Assembly (NCBI GenBank): GCA_002418985.1
Contig: DIFE01000072.1
Coordinates: 1-23,168, forward strand
Length of the DNA stretch: 23,168 bases
Direction: 5' to 3'
DNA from: Deltaproteobacteria bacterium UBA5756
GTDB lineage: Bacteria; Desulfobacterota; Syntrophorhabdia; Syntrophorhabdales; Syntrophorhabdaceae
In this document: positions 5,647 through 13,605 of the stretch, one piece after another
How the letters are laid out: each line of letters begins with the position of its first letter
How positions within the stretch are numbered: position 1 is the stretch's first letter
Notes under the pieces: generated by a model
Told to the model about the DNA's origin: nothing
The model's input: only the letters and a program-made list of their open reading frames with translations
Databases searched by the model: none
Position numbers and translations under genes: made by a program

Positions 5647-8216
5647 GTCACGATATCCGCGAGCAACCGCATTTCGTCATCCTCTGTGTCCACAACGGTC
5701 ACTATCCCTTCATATCGCGCACTTTCAGGAACAAGGAGTGAAAGGAGATTGTACTTCCTTTCCAGGATCTTTCTGTTGAAATAGGACCCGTCCTTATCGG
5801 GGAAGATGGCCACGTAGAAGACCCCGGTCTCGACGAGGTCCTGGAAAAAATGGGTGCCGAAAGAAAGCTCGGGCATGACGCTTCCGAGGCCGGCGCCGTG
5901 CGCCAATTCCACGAGGACGGCAATGTTGTTGATCTCCGAAAAACGGACGGGGACGCCGAGCGATGGGGTGGTGGTGCCCCATCTTCCGGGCCCGGCAAGG
6001 ATCGTGGGAAGTTCCTCCTGACTGTGAATCCGCCGGTTGATCCTGCCGATAAGGCGGGCAACGTCATATTTCTCCGACAACGTCAGCAGACTGTATCCGT
6101 CGGGATCCACGACGATGACACGCTTGATCGCCTGGGCGATGTTGCTCCCCATAAAATTCCCCGATGTCTGGAAGAGTATCCTGTCGGCCGGTACTTTTCG
6201 GGGGATCCTGACTCTTTTCCCTTCGCCTTTCGTCTGGAGGGGCCTGCACTGGACAAGGTTGGTCTGAAAGGCGCCCTGGCCGGTAAAATTGACGGTGAAC
6301 TCTATGTCGACAGGGTATTGATAGTTCGATTCGAGGGTCTTGAGCATCCTCTTCATGATTTCCGGAAGAGGTGTTTCGGACATGAGCCTGTCGAAGGTGA
6401 CGATCCAGGATTCTCCGGTATCGAACCCGCGGTCTTTCATGAACTGCATTGCCTCAACGTCCCGCATTGCAATGAGTTCCCGGTCCGCCTTCATCTCACC
6501 CGTGATGATATCGTTGACGGGTACGGTTTCGAAGCTGTTTGTCCCGACATTGAGAACATCGGCGTTGTGCTGTGAATACTTCTTCATGTCGCTTGAACCG
6601 CTGTGGGGACGCAGCAGCGGGAAGTCAAGGGCGATGATGCCCGGGTAATCGTGCTCGACGCGGTTGACGGCCCGCGTGCCGAGGCCTGCCACAAGGCGGA
6701 GCATGCCTGCTTTCGGATCCATGTCGCGTCTCCAGACGAAGGTGTTGTATGATATCCCCACCCCGGCAAGATCGGGGTAGAAATAGTGCTTCCGGTAGGA
6801 ACCCGAAACTCGTTGCACAAGAAGCGCCATCTGTTCATCCTGTTTGTCGAGGCCTCTCTGGAGACGGTATGCCAGGGCGTCTTCATTCATCGTGCTGGCG
6901 AATACGTGCCGTACATACTCGCCGAACTGTTTATACCGTTGTTCCGGCGTGCCCTGGTTGACGCAAAAAACGCTTTCGTATTTGCCGGCAAAGGCATTGC
7001 CGAAGGCGTCTTCCAGCAGACTGCTCGAGCGTATGATGATGGGCGATTGCCCGAAGTATTCGATGAGGCGCCAGAACTGCTCCTCTATTTCATCAGGGAA
7101 GGAACCTTCGAGCATGGATTCCCGGAGGGTCTTCGCGACATCGAAATAGCCTTCGGGGGTTTTTTGCTCCATGCGCAGCTTCCACCATCCGTTTTCAACG
7201 ATGTAGGTATAGAAGACGTCGGAACCGATGAAGAATGAATCATGGGGTTCAAGGACGTGCTGCCAGTCGAAAGAGGTGTCGGCGGAGAGTATCTTCCTCG
7301 CCATGAGCATGCCCACGGTCTTTCCCCCGATGTACCCCGTCCCTATGAGTCGCGCCTTGACGGCAAGGAGGTCTTCAAGGGTGAAGTATTTCTTTGCGAG
7401 TCCCAGGATCCTTTCCTCGCGTCCGATCATTATCCGGCACAGCTGATCGAGGACGGCCTCTTTTTCTTCCTTGCCCACCTCCTGGTGAAGGAGGTCCTCC
7501 ACCCCGATGAAGAGCCTGTCCCAGTGGTCGAGGTTTCTCTTTGCGGGTTCCGTTCCTTTTGCCGATATTCGCGTGAGGAGGCGGCCCGTATCGACGCTGC
7601 TTGTCACAGGAGAAAAGCGGTCCTCGCTCTTGAGATGGGGAAGGAACATGGTCGGCGAATGCCGCCCCCGGACCCTGAGAGGATGTACGTAGATATTGTT
7701 ATCCACGTTGTAGACGTCGATGAGCACCTGCGTTGTTTCCCGGATGCGGGCGACGGTCTTGTAGGAATGGTTTTCCCTGAGAAGCGCGAAATAGGCTATG
7801 GTGTTGAGCTGGTAAAGATAGGGGCAGGCTATGGTGAAGAAGTTGCCGATCATGAGGTCCGTGGCCCAGGCGGACAGGAGATCGGAGAGGGAGTCGAAGA
7901 CGTAGCGGACGTTAAGCCCTTCCGAGGTAATGATGTTATATACCTGCGATGTGAAGGATTCAAAGCCGCTGGGGGCATCCAGGTGATGGACCCGGACAGT
8001 GCCATCGTCCTCTATTACCGGCTTGTGATGGGCGAACCGCATATAGACGATCCTGTTCCCGTCTTTAATCGCCCTGTCGATAAAAGGCCGCGCGAACGAC
8101 AGATAGTCGTCGATGGAATCCACCTGCCAGACGACGTTGTCGCCGCTGCGAAGTCCGTCGATGATCTCGTCGATGCCCTTGATTCCCGTGCTTTCACGTG
8201 TAAGTATTCTCGCCAT
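5604..8216 (-). CDS. KaiC-like (no Walker A) plus PEP-synthase-type ATP-grasp domain protein
   Basis: This 870-residue cytosolic protein starts at ATG 8216; an in-frame GTG at 8222 would add two residues. Residues 1 to about 200 resemble a KaiC/RadA ATPase (STGIKGIDEIIDGLRSGDNV at the start, VFDSLSDLL near a Walker B position), but the P-loop GxxxxGK[T/S] is replaced by WQVDSIDDY. From about 300 on it resembles the PEP synthase/PPDK nucleotide-binding domain, with GGKTVGMLMARKIL, PIIIRSSSLLEDAFGNAFAG and a DIEF...LVQCRPLQ closing strand. The swivelling phosphohistidine domain and PEP-binding barrel of true PEP synthase are absent. In their place is a C-terminal extension with GPGRWGTTTPSLGVPVRFSE. 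It may therefore be a phosphotransfer or regulatory enzyme of unknown substrate. It is convergent with nrpR (43-bp overlap). Confidence 0.75.
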   Translation of the reverse strand: MARILTRESTGIKGIDEIIDGLRSGDNVVWQVDSIDDYLSFARPFIDRAIKDGNRIVYMRFAHHKPVIEDDGTVRVHHLDAPSGFESFTSQVYNIITSEGLNVRYVFDSLSDLLSAWATDLMIGNFFTIACPYLYQLNTIAYFALLRENHSYKTVARIRETTQVLIDVYNVDNNIYVHPLRVRGRHSPTMFLPHLKSEDRFSPVTSSVDTGRLLTRISAKGTEPAKRNLDHWDRLFIGVEDLLHQEVGKEEKEAVLDQLCRIMIGREERILGLAKKYFTLEDLLAVKARLIGTGYIGGKTVGMLMARKILSADTSFDWQHVLEPHDSFFIGSDVFYTYIVENGWWKLRMEQKTPEGYFDVAKTLRESMLEGSFPDEIEEQFWRLIEYFGQSPIIIRSSSLLEDAFGNAFAGKYESVFCVNQGTPEQRYKQFGEYVRHVFASTMNEDALAYRLQRGLDKQDEQMALLVQRVSGSYRKHYFYPDLAGVGISYNTFVWRRDMDPKAGMLRLVAGLGTRAVNRVEHDYPGIIALDFPLLRPHSGSSDMKKYSQHNADVLNVGTNSFETVPVNDIITGEMKADRELIAMRDVEAMQFMKDRGFDTGESWIVTFDRLMSETPLPEIMKRMLKTLESNYQYPVDIEFTVNFTGQGAFQTNLVQCRPLQTKGEGKRVRIPRKVPADRILFQTSGNFMGSNIAQAIKRVIVVDPDGYSLLTLSEKYDVARLIGRINRRIHSQEELPTILAGPGRWGTTTPSLGVPVRFSEINNIAVLVELAHGAGLGSVMPELSFGTHFFQDLVETGVFYVAIFPDKDGSYFNRKILERKYNLLSLLVPESARYEGIVTVVDTEDDEMRLLADIVTQKVICFSALKTDQ

Positions 8217-8259
8217 ATACACCCCGGCCTTTGCGTCGTAGGCTGCCTCCCTCCCTTTC

Positions 8260-8667
8260 CTATTTGCCGCCCTGCGTGAAGGCCTCCCATTCTCCCCGGC
8301 CCTTCAAGACTTCCCGGAAGACCTCGAGCGCCTTATTGACCAGCGGCATGCCGCCATAAGGGGCAAGCTGAAAAAAGACCTCGGCGAGTTTTCTCGGGTC
8401 GCAGCCGACATTAAGCGCCGCGTTGACGTGGAGTTTCAGCTCATCGGCGGCGCCGAGGGCGGCGAGCATGGCGCAGGCTGCCATCTGGCGCTCCGGCAGG
8501 GTAAGGACCGTCCGGGAATAGAGATTGCCCGTTATGAACATGGAAAGGTCGTTGGCGAGGTCCCTGTCGAACTCCTTCCAGGTGAGGTACGGCGGGTCCA
8601 TCTTTATGCCGCCGGTCCAGAGCTTCTTCGCGGTCTCCTGAGTTCTCTTTCTTATCTCGTCGCTCAC
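8260..8667 (-). CDS. Carboxymuconolactone decarboxylase-family protein
   Basis: This 135-residue single-domain protein has the alpha-helical CMD/AhpD-like pattern: YSRTVLTLPERQMAACAMLAALGA, then HVNAALNVGCDPRKLAEVFFQLAPYGGMPLVNKALEVF. That matches the gamma-carboxymuconolactone decarboxylase group. It lacks the CxxC pair of the AhpD peroxidase reductases, so a redox role is unlikely. The start is taken as GTG 8667 because GGAGG (8674-8678 on this strand) lies six bases before it. An ATG at 8703 is in frame but has no ribosome-binding site. It precedes the KaiC-like/ATP-grasp gene by about 43 bp and is probably cotranscribed with it. The substrate is unknown. Confidence 0.85.
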   Translation of the reverse strand: MSDEIRKRTQETAKKLWTGGIKMDPPYLTWKEFDRDLANDLSMFITGNLYSRTVLTLPERQMAACAMLAALGAADELKLHVNAALNVGCDPRKLAEVFFQLAPYGGMPLVNKALEVFREVLKGRGEWEAFTQGGK

Positions 8668-8792
8668 TGTCTTCCTCCATTTTTTCAAGGTTTTATCACG
8701 CATCTTTCCCCGGCGTCAAGGGTGGAAAATCTTTATTTCACCCGATGAAAATGGTACTATAGGTTTCGATAATTTCAGAACAGGAGGACTTG

Positions 8793-9377
8793 ATGAAACG
8801 ATCCTTTTTGTACGGGGTCATTGTGGTGGTAATGATGATGTTCACCGGCTGCGGGTACAATACGATCCAGCAGAACGATGAAGCCGTGAAGGCGGCATGG
8901 GGGGACGTGGAAGCCACGTACCAGAGGCGTAACGACCTGGTGCCGAACCTTGTCGAGACGGTAAAGGCCTATGCCAGGCATGAAAGCGAGACCTTTCAGG
9001 CTGTTACCGAGGCGCGGGCCAAGGTGGGCACGGTCCAGGTCTCCAAGGACATGATCGGCAATCCCCAGGCGATGGCTCAGTTCCAGCAGGCCCAGGCCTC
9101 GATGGGGGGTGCCCTGTCGCGGCTCCTTCTCGTTGCGGAGCGGTATCCCGACCTCAAGGCGAACCAGAATTTCCGGGACCTTCAAAACCAACTCGAGGGC
9201 ACCGAGAACAGGATCAATGTGGCCCGTACCCGGTATAACAAGGCAGTCCAGACGTTCAACACGTCCATCAGGACCTTTCCGAACAACCTGACAAATATGC
9301 TGATCCTCAAGCTGCCCCTGAAGGAGGCCTTCAAGGCCGAGGCGGGTGCGGAAAAGGCACCGAAGGTAAAGTTCTGA
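8793..9377 (+). CDS. lemA: LemA-family lipoprotein-like protein
   Basis: This 194-residue LemA-family protein has a hydrophobic leader (residues 4-19) ending FTGC, so Cys20 may be lipidated, although Phe at -3 is not ideal for a lipobox. The LemA core is clear: EAVKAAWGDVEATYQRRNDL, then VPNLVETVKAYARHE, FQAVTEARAKVG, and ENRINVARTRYNKAVQTFN. The start is ATG 8793, five bases after AGGAGG (8782-8787); TTG 8790 is too close to that site. It heads an operon with two TPM-domain genes, an association common for lemA. LemA proteins are coiled-coil envelope proteins of poorly defined function, probably scaffolding the TPM partners. A weak promoter (TTTATT 8732-8737, TACTAT 8755-8760) may lie upstream. 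Confidence 0.9.
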   Translation: MKRSFLYGVIVVVMMMFTGCGYNTIQQNDEAVKAAWGDVEATYQRRNDLVPNLVETVKAYARHESETFQAVTEARAKVGTVQVSKDMIGNPQAMAQFQQAQASMGGALSRLLLVAERYPDLKANQNFRDLQNQLEGTENRINVARTRYNKAVQTFNTSIRTFPNNLTNMLILKLPLKEAFKAEAGAEKAPKVKF

Positions 9378-9401
9378 TACGGCGGACCTTACGGAAATAG
9401 A

Positions 9402-10328
9402 ATGAAAGAGACGCGGAGAAAGGACGATACACAGACAGCACGCCGGTACCGGGGACCCGTGCAATGCCTCTTCGCCGCCCTGGTCTTTTGTGTCCTGTTG
9501 TTTATCCACGGCGGCGCGCAGGCACTCGACGTGCCGCCTTTGAAATATCGCGTGAACGACTATGCGAACATGATCTCCCCGGGGGTTCGTGCCCAGCTTG
9601 AGAAGGAACTCAAGGATTTTGAACAATCAGACTCGACGCAGATTGTGATCCTCACCATCGAGTCTCTTGAGGGTGAATCTCTCGAGGAATTTTCCATCAA
9701 GGTTGCCGAGACCTGGAAGATCGGCCGGAAAGGAAAGGATAACGGCGCCGTTCTCCTCGTCGCCAAAAAGGATCGCAAGACGCGCATCGAGGTCGGGCGC
9801 GGCCTTGAAGGAAGGCTTACCGACCTCACGGCCGGACGGATCGTACAGCTCGTCATCAACCCGCAGTTCAAAAGGGGCGATTTTGACGGCGGGTTTTCCT
9901 CGGGTATTCGCGCAATGATCGATGCGACACGAGGTGAGTTCAAGGCCGACAACGCGAGGCCGCGGGCGGCCAGAAAGACCGGTCTTTCATCCGTCATGCC
10001 TTTTCTCATCTTCGGAGCCATATTCCTCCTCGTTCTGGGAAGGATGTCCCGCATCCTGGGCGGCGGGGCCGGTTTGCTCGGCTTTTCAGCACTTGGGTTC
10101 CTGCTGGGATTTTCGCTGGTGACAGCCATTCTTCTCGGTGTTCTCGGCCTCGTTCTTGGCGTCTTCCTTCCCTTTTTGTTCGGCGGTAGAGGGGGCGGCG
10201 GTTTTGGTTCCGGGGGTCCGTGGATAGGTGGAGGATTTTCGGGCGGCGGAGGATTTGACAGCGGAGGCGGCGGTTTTTCGGGAGGAGGCGGCGATTTCGG
10301 CGGCGGAGGAGCATCGGGGGACTGGTGA
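9402..10328 (+). CDS. TPM-domain membrane protein (YgcG-like) with Gly-rich tail
   Basis: This 308-residue exported membrane protein has a signal peptide with a charged n-region (1-19), a hydrophobic core and a likely cleavage after AQA (residue 41). The TPM domain (about 50-180) is recognisable from VNDYANMISPGVRAQLEKEL, DNGAVLLVAKKDRKTRIEVG and GLEGRLTD. Two to three membrane segments follow (about 195-265). The last 45 or so residues are almost all Gly, Ser and Phe, ending SGDW, as in YgcG-type proteins. TPM domains have been linked to phosphatase activity in plants and to photosystem or respiratory complex assembly, but a bacterial substrate is not established. The gene lies 24 bp after lemA and overlaps the next TPM gene (TGATG). 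Confidence 0.88.
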   Translation: MKETRRKDDTQTARRYRGPVQCLFAALVFCVLLFIHGGAQALDVPPLKYRVNDYANMISPGVRAQLEKELKDFEQSDSTQIVILTIESLEGESLEEFSIKVAETWKIGRKGKDNGAVLLVAKKDRKTRIEVGRGLEGRLTDLTAGRIVQLVINPQFKRGDFDGGFSSGIRAMIDATRGEFKADNARPRAARKTGLSSVMPFLIFGAIFLLVLGRMSRILGGGAGLLGFSALGFLLGFSLVTAILLGVLGLVLGVFLPFLFGGRGGGGFGSGGPWIGGGFSGGGGFDSGGGGFSGGGGDFGGGGASGDW

Positions 10329-10978
10329 TGAACAAGGCCGTGAATTTTTTTACCCATGCTGAAAAGGAAAGGATCAGGGAGGCAACCTCGTCGGTTGAGA
10401 CGAAGACCAGCGGCGAGATCGCCGTCATGGTCGTCGACGCCAGCAGCCGCTATCGCGAGGCTGAAGTCCTGGGGGCGATCACCTTCGGGAACGTCGCGGC
10501 CTTCCTCATTACCATTTTCTTTCTCCACGAATCGCTCTGGTGGTACGTTCCGTTGACCTTCGCGACTTTCCTGCTTTTCTGGCCTGTCTTCAAGAAGGTG
10601 CCTTCCCTGAAGGTCCATTTTACCGGGGTAAAGCGCCGCCAGAGGGCGGTACGGGACAGGGCGGTCAGGGCATTTTATGAGAAAGGGCTCCACAGGACGG
10701 CAGGAAACACGGGCGTTCTCTTTTTTATCTCCCTCTTTGAGAGGAAGGTCTGGGTCCTTGCCGACAAGGGTATTCATGAAAAGATCACCCAGGCCAGGCT
10801 CAACACATTCGCAACGACCATTTCCAGGGGTGTAAAGCAGGGAAACGCGGCCGATGCCCTCATTGAGGCGATCAGCGCGGCAGGGGAACCGTTGAAAGAG
10901 CATTTTCCGATCCGGCATGACGACACCAACGAACTGACCGATTCGGTCATCATCGGCGGCAAGCCGGAACAAGACTAG
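10328..10978 (+). CDS. Second TPM-domain protein with two internal membrane helices
   Basis: This 216-residue product overlaps the previous stop (TGA 10326-10328, ATG 10328). The N-terminal TPM half (FTHAEKERIREATSSVE, SGEIAVMVVD) is followed by two hydrophobic helices (about 58-90: AAFLITIFFL, then YVPLTFATFLLFWPVF). The TPM pattern then resumes with TGVLFFISLFERKVWVLADKGI and the C-terminal NAADALIEAISAAGEPLKEHFP. This is the shorter TPM protein usually paired with the Gly-rich one. The two TPM proteins and LemA probably form one envelope complex. The gene ends the operon; the 88-bp gap downstream holds only a possible promoter for the next gene. Confidence 0.85.
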   Translation: MNKAVNFFTHAEKERIREATSSVETKTSGEIAVMVVDASSRYREAEVLGAITFGNVAAFLITIFFLHESLWWYVPLTFATFLLFWPVFKKVPSLKVHFTGVKRRQRAVRDRAVRAFYEKGLHRTAGNTGVLFFISLFERKVWVLADKGIHEKITQARLNTFATTISRGVKQGNAADALIEAISAAGEPLKEHFPIRHDDTNELTDSVIIGGKPEQD

Positions 10979-11066
10979 AAGCGGTTTAAAGCGTTGAACG
11001 CCTGGCCTCTCCTCATTTACATCCGGTGCCCTTTGGTATATACATATCGTCAGAAGGAAAATAAAC

Positions 11067-11768
11067 ATGGAAACCGGTTTCACGCACTCGCAGATGGATA
11101 TGGAGACATACCTCCGTCCGACGGAAACGATAGACAGCGAAAGCAACCTTATCCGCGAGACGGCGCTGCGGCTTACCCGGGGACTTACCGGTGAAGGGCG
11201 GAAGGCGCAGGCGTTATTCTATTTCGTCAGGGATGACGTGCATTATAACGTCTATATGTTGTCCACCTTCATCGAGGATTTTAAGGCCAGCGTCGTTCTT
11301 GAACGCGCGAAGGGGTATTGCGTCCAGAAGGCGATACTGCTTGCCGCCCTGGCGCGGGCCGCGGGGATTCCTTCGCGCATTGCTTTTGCCAGGATTCGCA
11401 ACCACAAGGTGCCCCCTGAACTCAGAGCCCAGATGGGCATCGATTATTTTCCGAGCCACGGCTACACCCAGCTTTACGTGAAGGGAAAATGGATAAGCGT
11501 CACGCCTGCATTTGATAAGGGACTCTGCGAAAGATCGGACCTGCCTCCCTGTGATTTCGACTCAGAACATGATGCAACCCTCGCCGCCGTGGATTTGGCC
11601 GGCAAACCCTATGTGGAATATCTTGAAAAGTACGAACCTCAAGCGGACCTGCCCTTTGAGTGGCTCTATGGGAAGATCTCTCCGATCTGGGGTCAGAAGC
11701 GTCCCTGGACCGATGCGGGCGATTCGCGGGGCCATATTATGCCGCTGTCGGGATACCGGTTCCCTTAA
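11067..11768 (+). CDS. Transglutaminase-like cysteine protease-fold protein
   Basis: This 233-residue protein has the full transglutaminase-core triad. Cys85 lies in AKGYCVQKAILLAALARAAGIPSRI, His131 in FPSHGYTQLYVKGKWISVTP, and Asp150 in PAFDKGLC. The preceding YFVRDDVHYNVYM segment is also typical. There is no signal peptide, so it probably works in the cytosol as a peptidase or amide-bond enzyme of unknown substrate. The start is ATG 11067 with AGAAGGAAA about ten bases before it. A downstream cysteine-rich gene begins within 13 bp of its stop and is probably translationally linked. Confidence 0.87.
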   Translation: METGFTHSQMDMETYLRPTETIDSESNLIRETALRLTRGLTGEGRKAQALFYFVRDDVHYNVYMLSTFIEDFKASVVLERAKGYCVQKAILLAALARAAGIPSRIAFARIRNHKVPPELRAQMGIDYFPSHGYTQLYVKGKWISVTPAFDKGLCERSDLPPCDFDSEHDATLAAVDLAGKPYVEYLEKYEPQADLPFEWLYGKISPIWGQKRPWTDAGDSRGHIMPLSGYRFP

Positions 11769-11780
11769 GAGGAGGTGCCC

Positions 11781-11999
11781 GTGAAACCGAAAACGGGGTA
11801 CTGTATCGGATGCGATAACAGGCATGGCTGCAAGTCCAAAACGCCCCCCTGCATCGACGAGATGACCGCCCACAATGTCAGTGCGGATTCAGGAAAACAA
11901 TATCTCAGGGAACGCAACCTGCTCGACCTTTGCAGCGGATGTCCGTTTCTTCGTTCATGCTGGACGATGGAAGAATACAAGTCCTGTATTCTTCGCTGA
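11781..11999 (+). CDS. Small cysteine-rich protein with two similar Cys clusters
   Basis: This 72-residue protein has eight cysteines in two similar clusters: C-x2-C-x5-C-x6-C near the N-terminus (YCIGCDNRHGC...PPC) and C-x2-C-x5-C-x8-C near the C-terminus (LCSGCPFLRSC...SC). The spacing suggests two metal sites (zinc or Fe-S), possibly by internal duplication. I do not recognise a named family. A strong AGGAGG (11770-11775) sits between the transglutaminase stop and the GTG at 11781; an earlier GTG at 11775 overlaps that site and is unlikely. The coupling to the transglutaminase gene suggests a shared task. No signal peptide is present. Confidence 0.7.
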   Translation: MKPKTGYCIGCDNRHGCKSKTPPCIDEMTAHNVSADSGKQYLRERNLLDLCSGCPFLRSCWTMEEYKSCILR

Positions 12000-12016
12000 A
12001 TCGGACAGCGGGACTT

Positions 12017-12562
12017 TCAGACCTGGTCTTGTCTGGTGTAGGTTATCTCCATCATCTTCTCTTCTCTGCCTTTACCGTCGATTACGTACATCTCGAAAAG
12101 CACCGTATCGTCGCTTGGAATGCTCGTCAGGGAGCGCCACTTCATGGGACCTTTAACAGGGTCGTCGTAGCTCGCCTCCTGAATTATGGTCTTTCCGTCC
12201 GGGCCTGCCGTCCCTTCAAAATACATGATGGCTGTGGACATGGAATCCATCCAGGTCGATACATATTTCCCGGTGTGGTTATCGTACCCTGTAATGCCTA
12301 TGCCATCGAAGGGACTCCCCATGACCTCACTGGTAAAGTCCTGCTGGAGGAAACGGCCGCCGAGAATCATCTTCTGTTCGCTCGTGCCCGAGGATTCCGA
12401 CACCGGCCCGCCCGGTTCCATCCACGACCTTATGCTGGCATCCCACCTGCCCGACATGGCCGCCAGCATCCTGTGGGGAGCGCCTGGTATCGCGAGCTTC
12501 TCGTATATATCCATCACCGCCTGCATATCCATCTTCGTTTCCCTGCTGTTTCTGACGGTCAC
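12017..12562 (-). CDS. DUF1579 family protein
   Basis: This 181-residue protein matches the DUF1579 pattern: PGAPHRMLAAMSGRWDASI near the start, then GGRFLQQDFTSEVMGSPFDGIGITGYDNHTGKYVSTWMDSM. This is a lipocalin-like beta-barrel fold of unknown function. It has no signal peptide. The start is GTG 12562, set by AGGAGG (12569-12574 on this strand) six bases upstream. The gene converges on the cysteine-rich gene with only 17 bp between stops and no visible terminator. Confidence 0.85.
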   Translation of the reverse strand: MTVRNSRETKMDMQAVMDIYEKLAIPGAPHRMLAAMSGRWDASIRSWMEPGGPVSESSGTSEQKMILGGRFLQQDFTSEVMGSPFDGIGITGYDNHTGKYVSTWMDSMSTAIMYFEGTAGPDGKTIIQEASYDDPVKGPMKWRSLTSIPSDDTVLFEMYVIDGKGREEKMMEITYTRQDQV

Positions 12563-12751
12563 GGTAAACCTCCTGTTTATGCTTATGGCTTGCCTGATAC
12601 CGAAAGGCCGGTCTTCACTACGGTAACGCGAAGACCCATCCCGCTTCTGTCGCAGAATCGATAATTATTCTGTCATGGTTTTGCCGTTTCGCCGGCTCCC
12701 TGTGGTCGATCCATGCGACAGCAATGCCGGACGTTGCCTCGAGAGTACCCG
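12563..12751 (-). promoter_or_regulatory. Leader region of the DUF1579 gene with two inverted repeats
   Basis: Between the OmpA-type gene and DUF1579 start lie two inverted repeats. GGTCTTC (12610-12616) pairs with GAAGACC (12630-12636) across a 13-nt loop. CAGAAT (12653-12658) pairs with ATTCTG (12667-12672) across an 8-nt AT-rich centre. The first could form a hairpin in the leader RNA; the second looks like an operator. No clear promoter is visible. Confidence 0.35.
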
Positions 12752-13429
12752 TCAGGCAGTCTGCGGCACAATGCGGACTTCCACGCGCCTGTTCTGCTGG
12801 CGGCCGCCTTCGGTATTGTTGCTCGCGACCGGTCTGCTCTCGCCGTAGCCGAGGGTGGTCAATCGTGAAGGATTTACTCCCATGCCAATCAGGGCTGTCT
12901 TTACCGATTCGGCACGCTGCTCGGAGAGCCTCCGGTTATAGTCCTCGGACCCGGTACTATCCGTATGGCCGGCAATCTGGATATTCGTTTCCGGGTATTG
13001 CCTGATCACCGTCGCCACCCGCTGCAGTTCACTCTGGGCACCGGGGAGCAGAGTCGAGGAATTGACGGCAAAAAGGTAATCGGACTTGAAGGTTACCGTG
13101 AGCACATCAACAGACTGCTGCCGGGCCCCCTGGATAATCTCCTGTTCCCGCCGGACCGTAGCTGCCTCAGAGTTTGCGATGGCCTGGCGCATGGACTGTT
13201 CCTGTTTGTCCATGTAGTTGCCGATGGCCGCCCCTGTCAGGCCCCCGACAATTGCGCCGATGCCTGCCCCGATAAGAGTGGAAGAGGTGTCGCGCCCTAT
13301 GGCCTGGCCAGCCCCGGCCCCGACCGCCGCTCCAACTCCGGCCCCGACCGCCCCTCCTGTTTGCGTCTTTGTTGCGCACCCCGCAATCAGGATGCCTGTG
13401 ATGGCCACGACGATTATCAACGTTTTCAT
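12752..13429 (-). CDS. OmpA-family lipoprotein with glycine-zipper region (YiaD-like)
   Basis: This 225-residue outer-membrane lipoprotein has a leader of residues 1-17 and lipobox LIAGC with lipidated Cys18. A glycine-zipper region follows (about 25-80: GGAVGAGVGAAVGAGAGQAIG and GAGIGAIVGGLTGAAIG), then a C-terminal OmpA/MotB domain that binds peptidoglycan (about 110-220, with IAGHTDSTGSEDYNRRLSEQRAESV and LGYGESRPVASNNTEGGRQQNRRVEV). The start is ATG 13429 after AAAGGGGGC. An in-frame ATG at 13495 would put charged residues before the leader and overlaps the promoter, so it is rejected. It probably tethers the outer membrane to the cell wall. Confidence 0.93.
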   Translation of the reverse strand: MKTLIIVVAITGILIAGCATKTQTGGAVGAGVGAAVGAGAGQAIGRDTSSTLIGAGIGAIVGGLTGAAIGNYMDKQEQSMRQAIANSEAATVRREQEIIQGARQQSVDVLTVTFKSDYLFAVNSSTLLPGAQSELQRVATVIRQYPETNIQIAGHTDSTGSEDYNRRLSEQRAESVKTALIGMGVNPSRLTTLGYGESRPVASNNTEGGRQQNRRVEVRIVPQTA

Positions 13430-13467
13430 GTGTTGCCCCCTTTCACGGTTCTTTGTCAGATAAAAAG

Positions 13468-13495
13468 AATCTATGGACCGATCGGGTCTTGTCAA
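13468..13495 (-). promoter_or_regulatory. Sigma-70 promoter for the OmpA-type lipoprotein
   Basis: On the minus strand a perfect TTGACA (13490-13495) is followed after 16 bp by TAGATT (13468-13473; 4/6 match). The start codon lies about 38 bp downstream of the -10. Confidence 0.55.
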
Positions 13496-13545
13496 GGGGA
13501 CGGACGCGTTACACGGTGTTGGCGTTGGGTTGAGGAGGAGGAAAG

Positions 13546-13603
13546 AGTAATTAGCGAATGGTACGGAGTAAAGAAGGGCTTACTGGGGTTTTTCCTAATT
13601 ACT
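13546..13603. repeat. Nested palindrome directly after the hybrid kinase stop
   Basis: AGTAATTAG (13546-13554) and CTAATTACT (13595-13603) are perfect 9-bp inverted arms. Inside them AGTAA (13567-13571) pairs with TTACT (13580-13584). The outer arm begins three bases from the kinase stop codon (13606-13608). On the coding strand the sequence reads AGTAATTAGTAATTAG, a tandem 7-bp repeat. There is no strong T-run, so it is not a classical terminator. Confidence 0.55.
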
Positions 13604-13605
13604 AA

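Noticed and set aside
7242..8279. Long plus-strand frames at 5850-6575 and 7242-8279
   Set aside because: They are mirror readings of the ATP-grasp gene, with no ribosome-binding site or recognisable family.
10990..11000. GCGTTGAACGC palindrome after the TPM operon
   Set aside because: Arms of five bases with a one-base loop and no T-run cannot form a terminator hairpin.
9560..11146. Long minus-strand open frame (about 528 codons) opposite the TPM genes
   Set aside because: Its proline- and arginine-rich product is the antisense reading of glycine-rich coding sequence; it has no domain pattern, and both sense genes are well supported.
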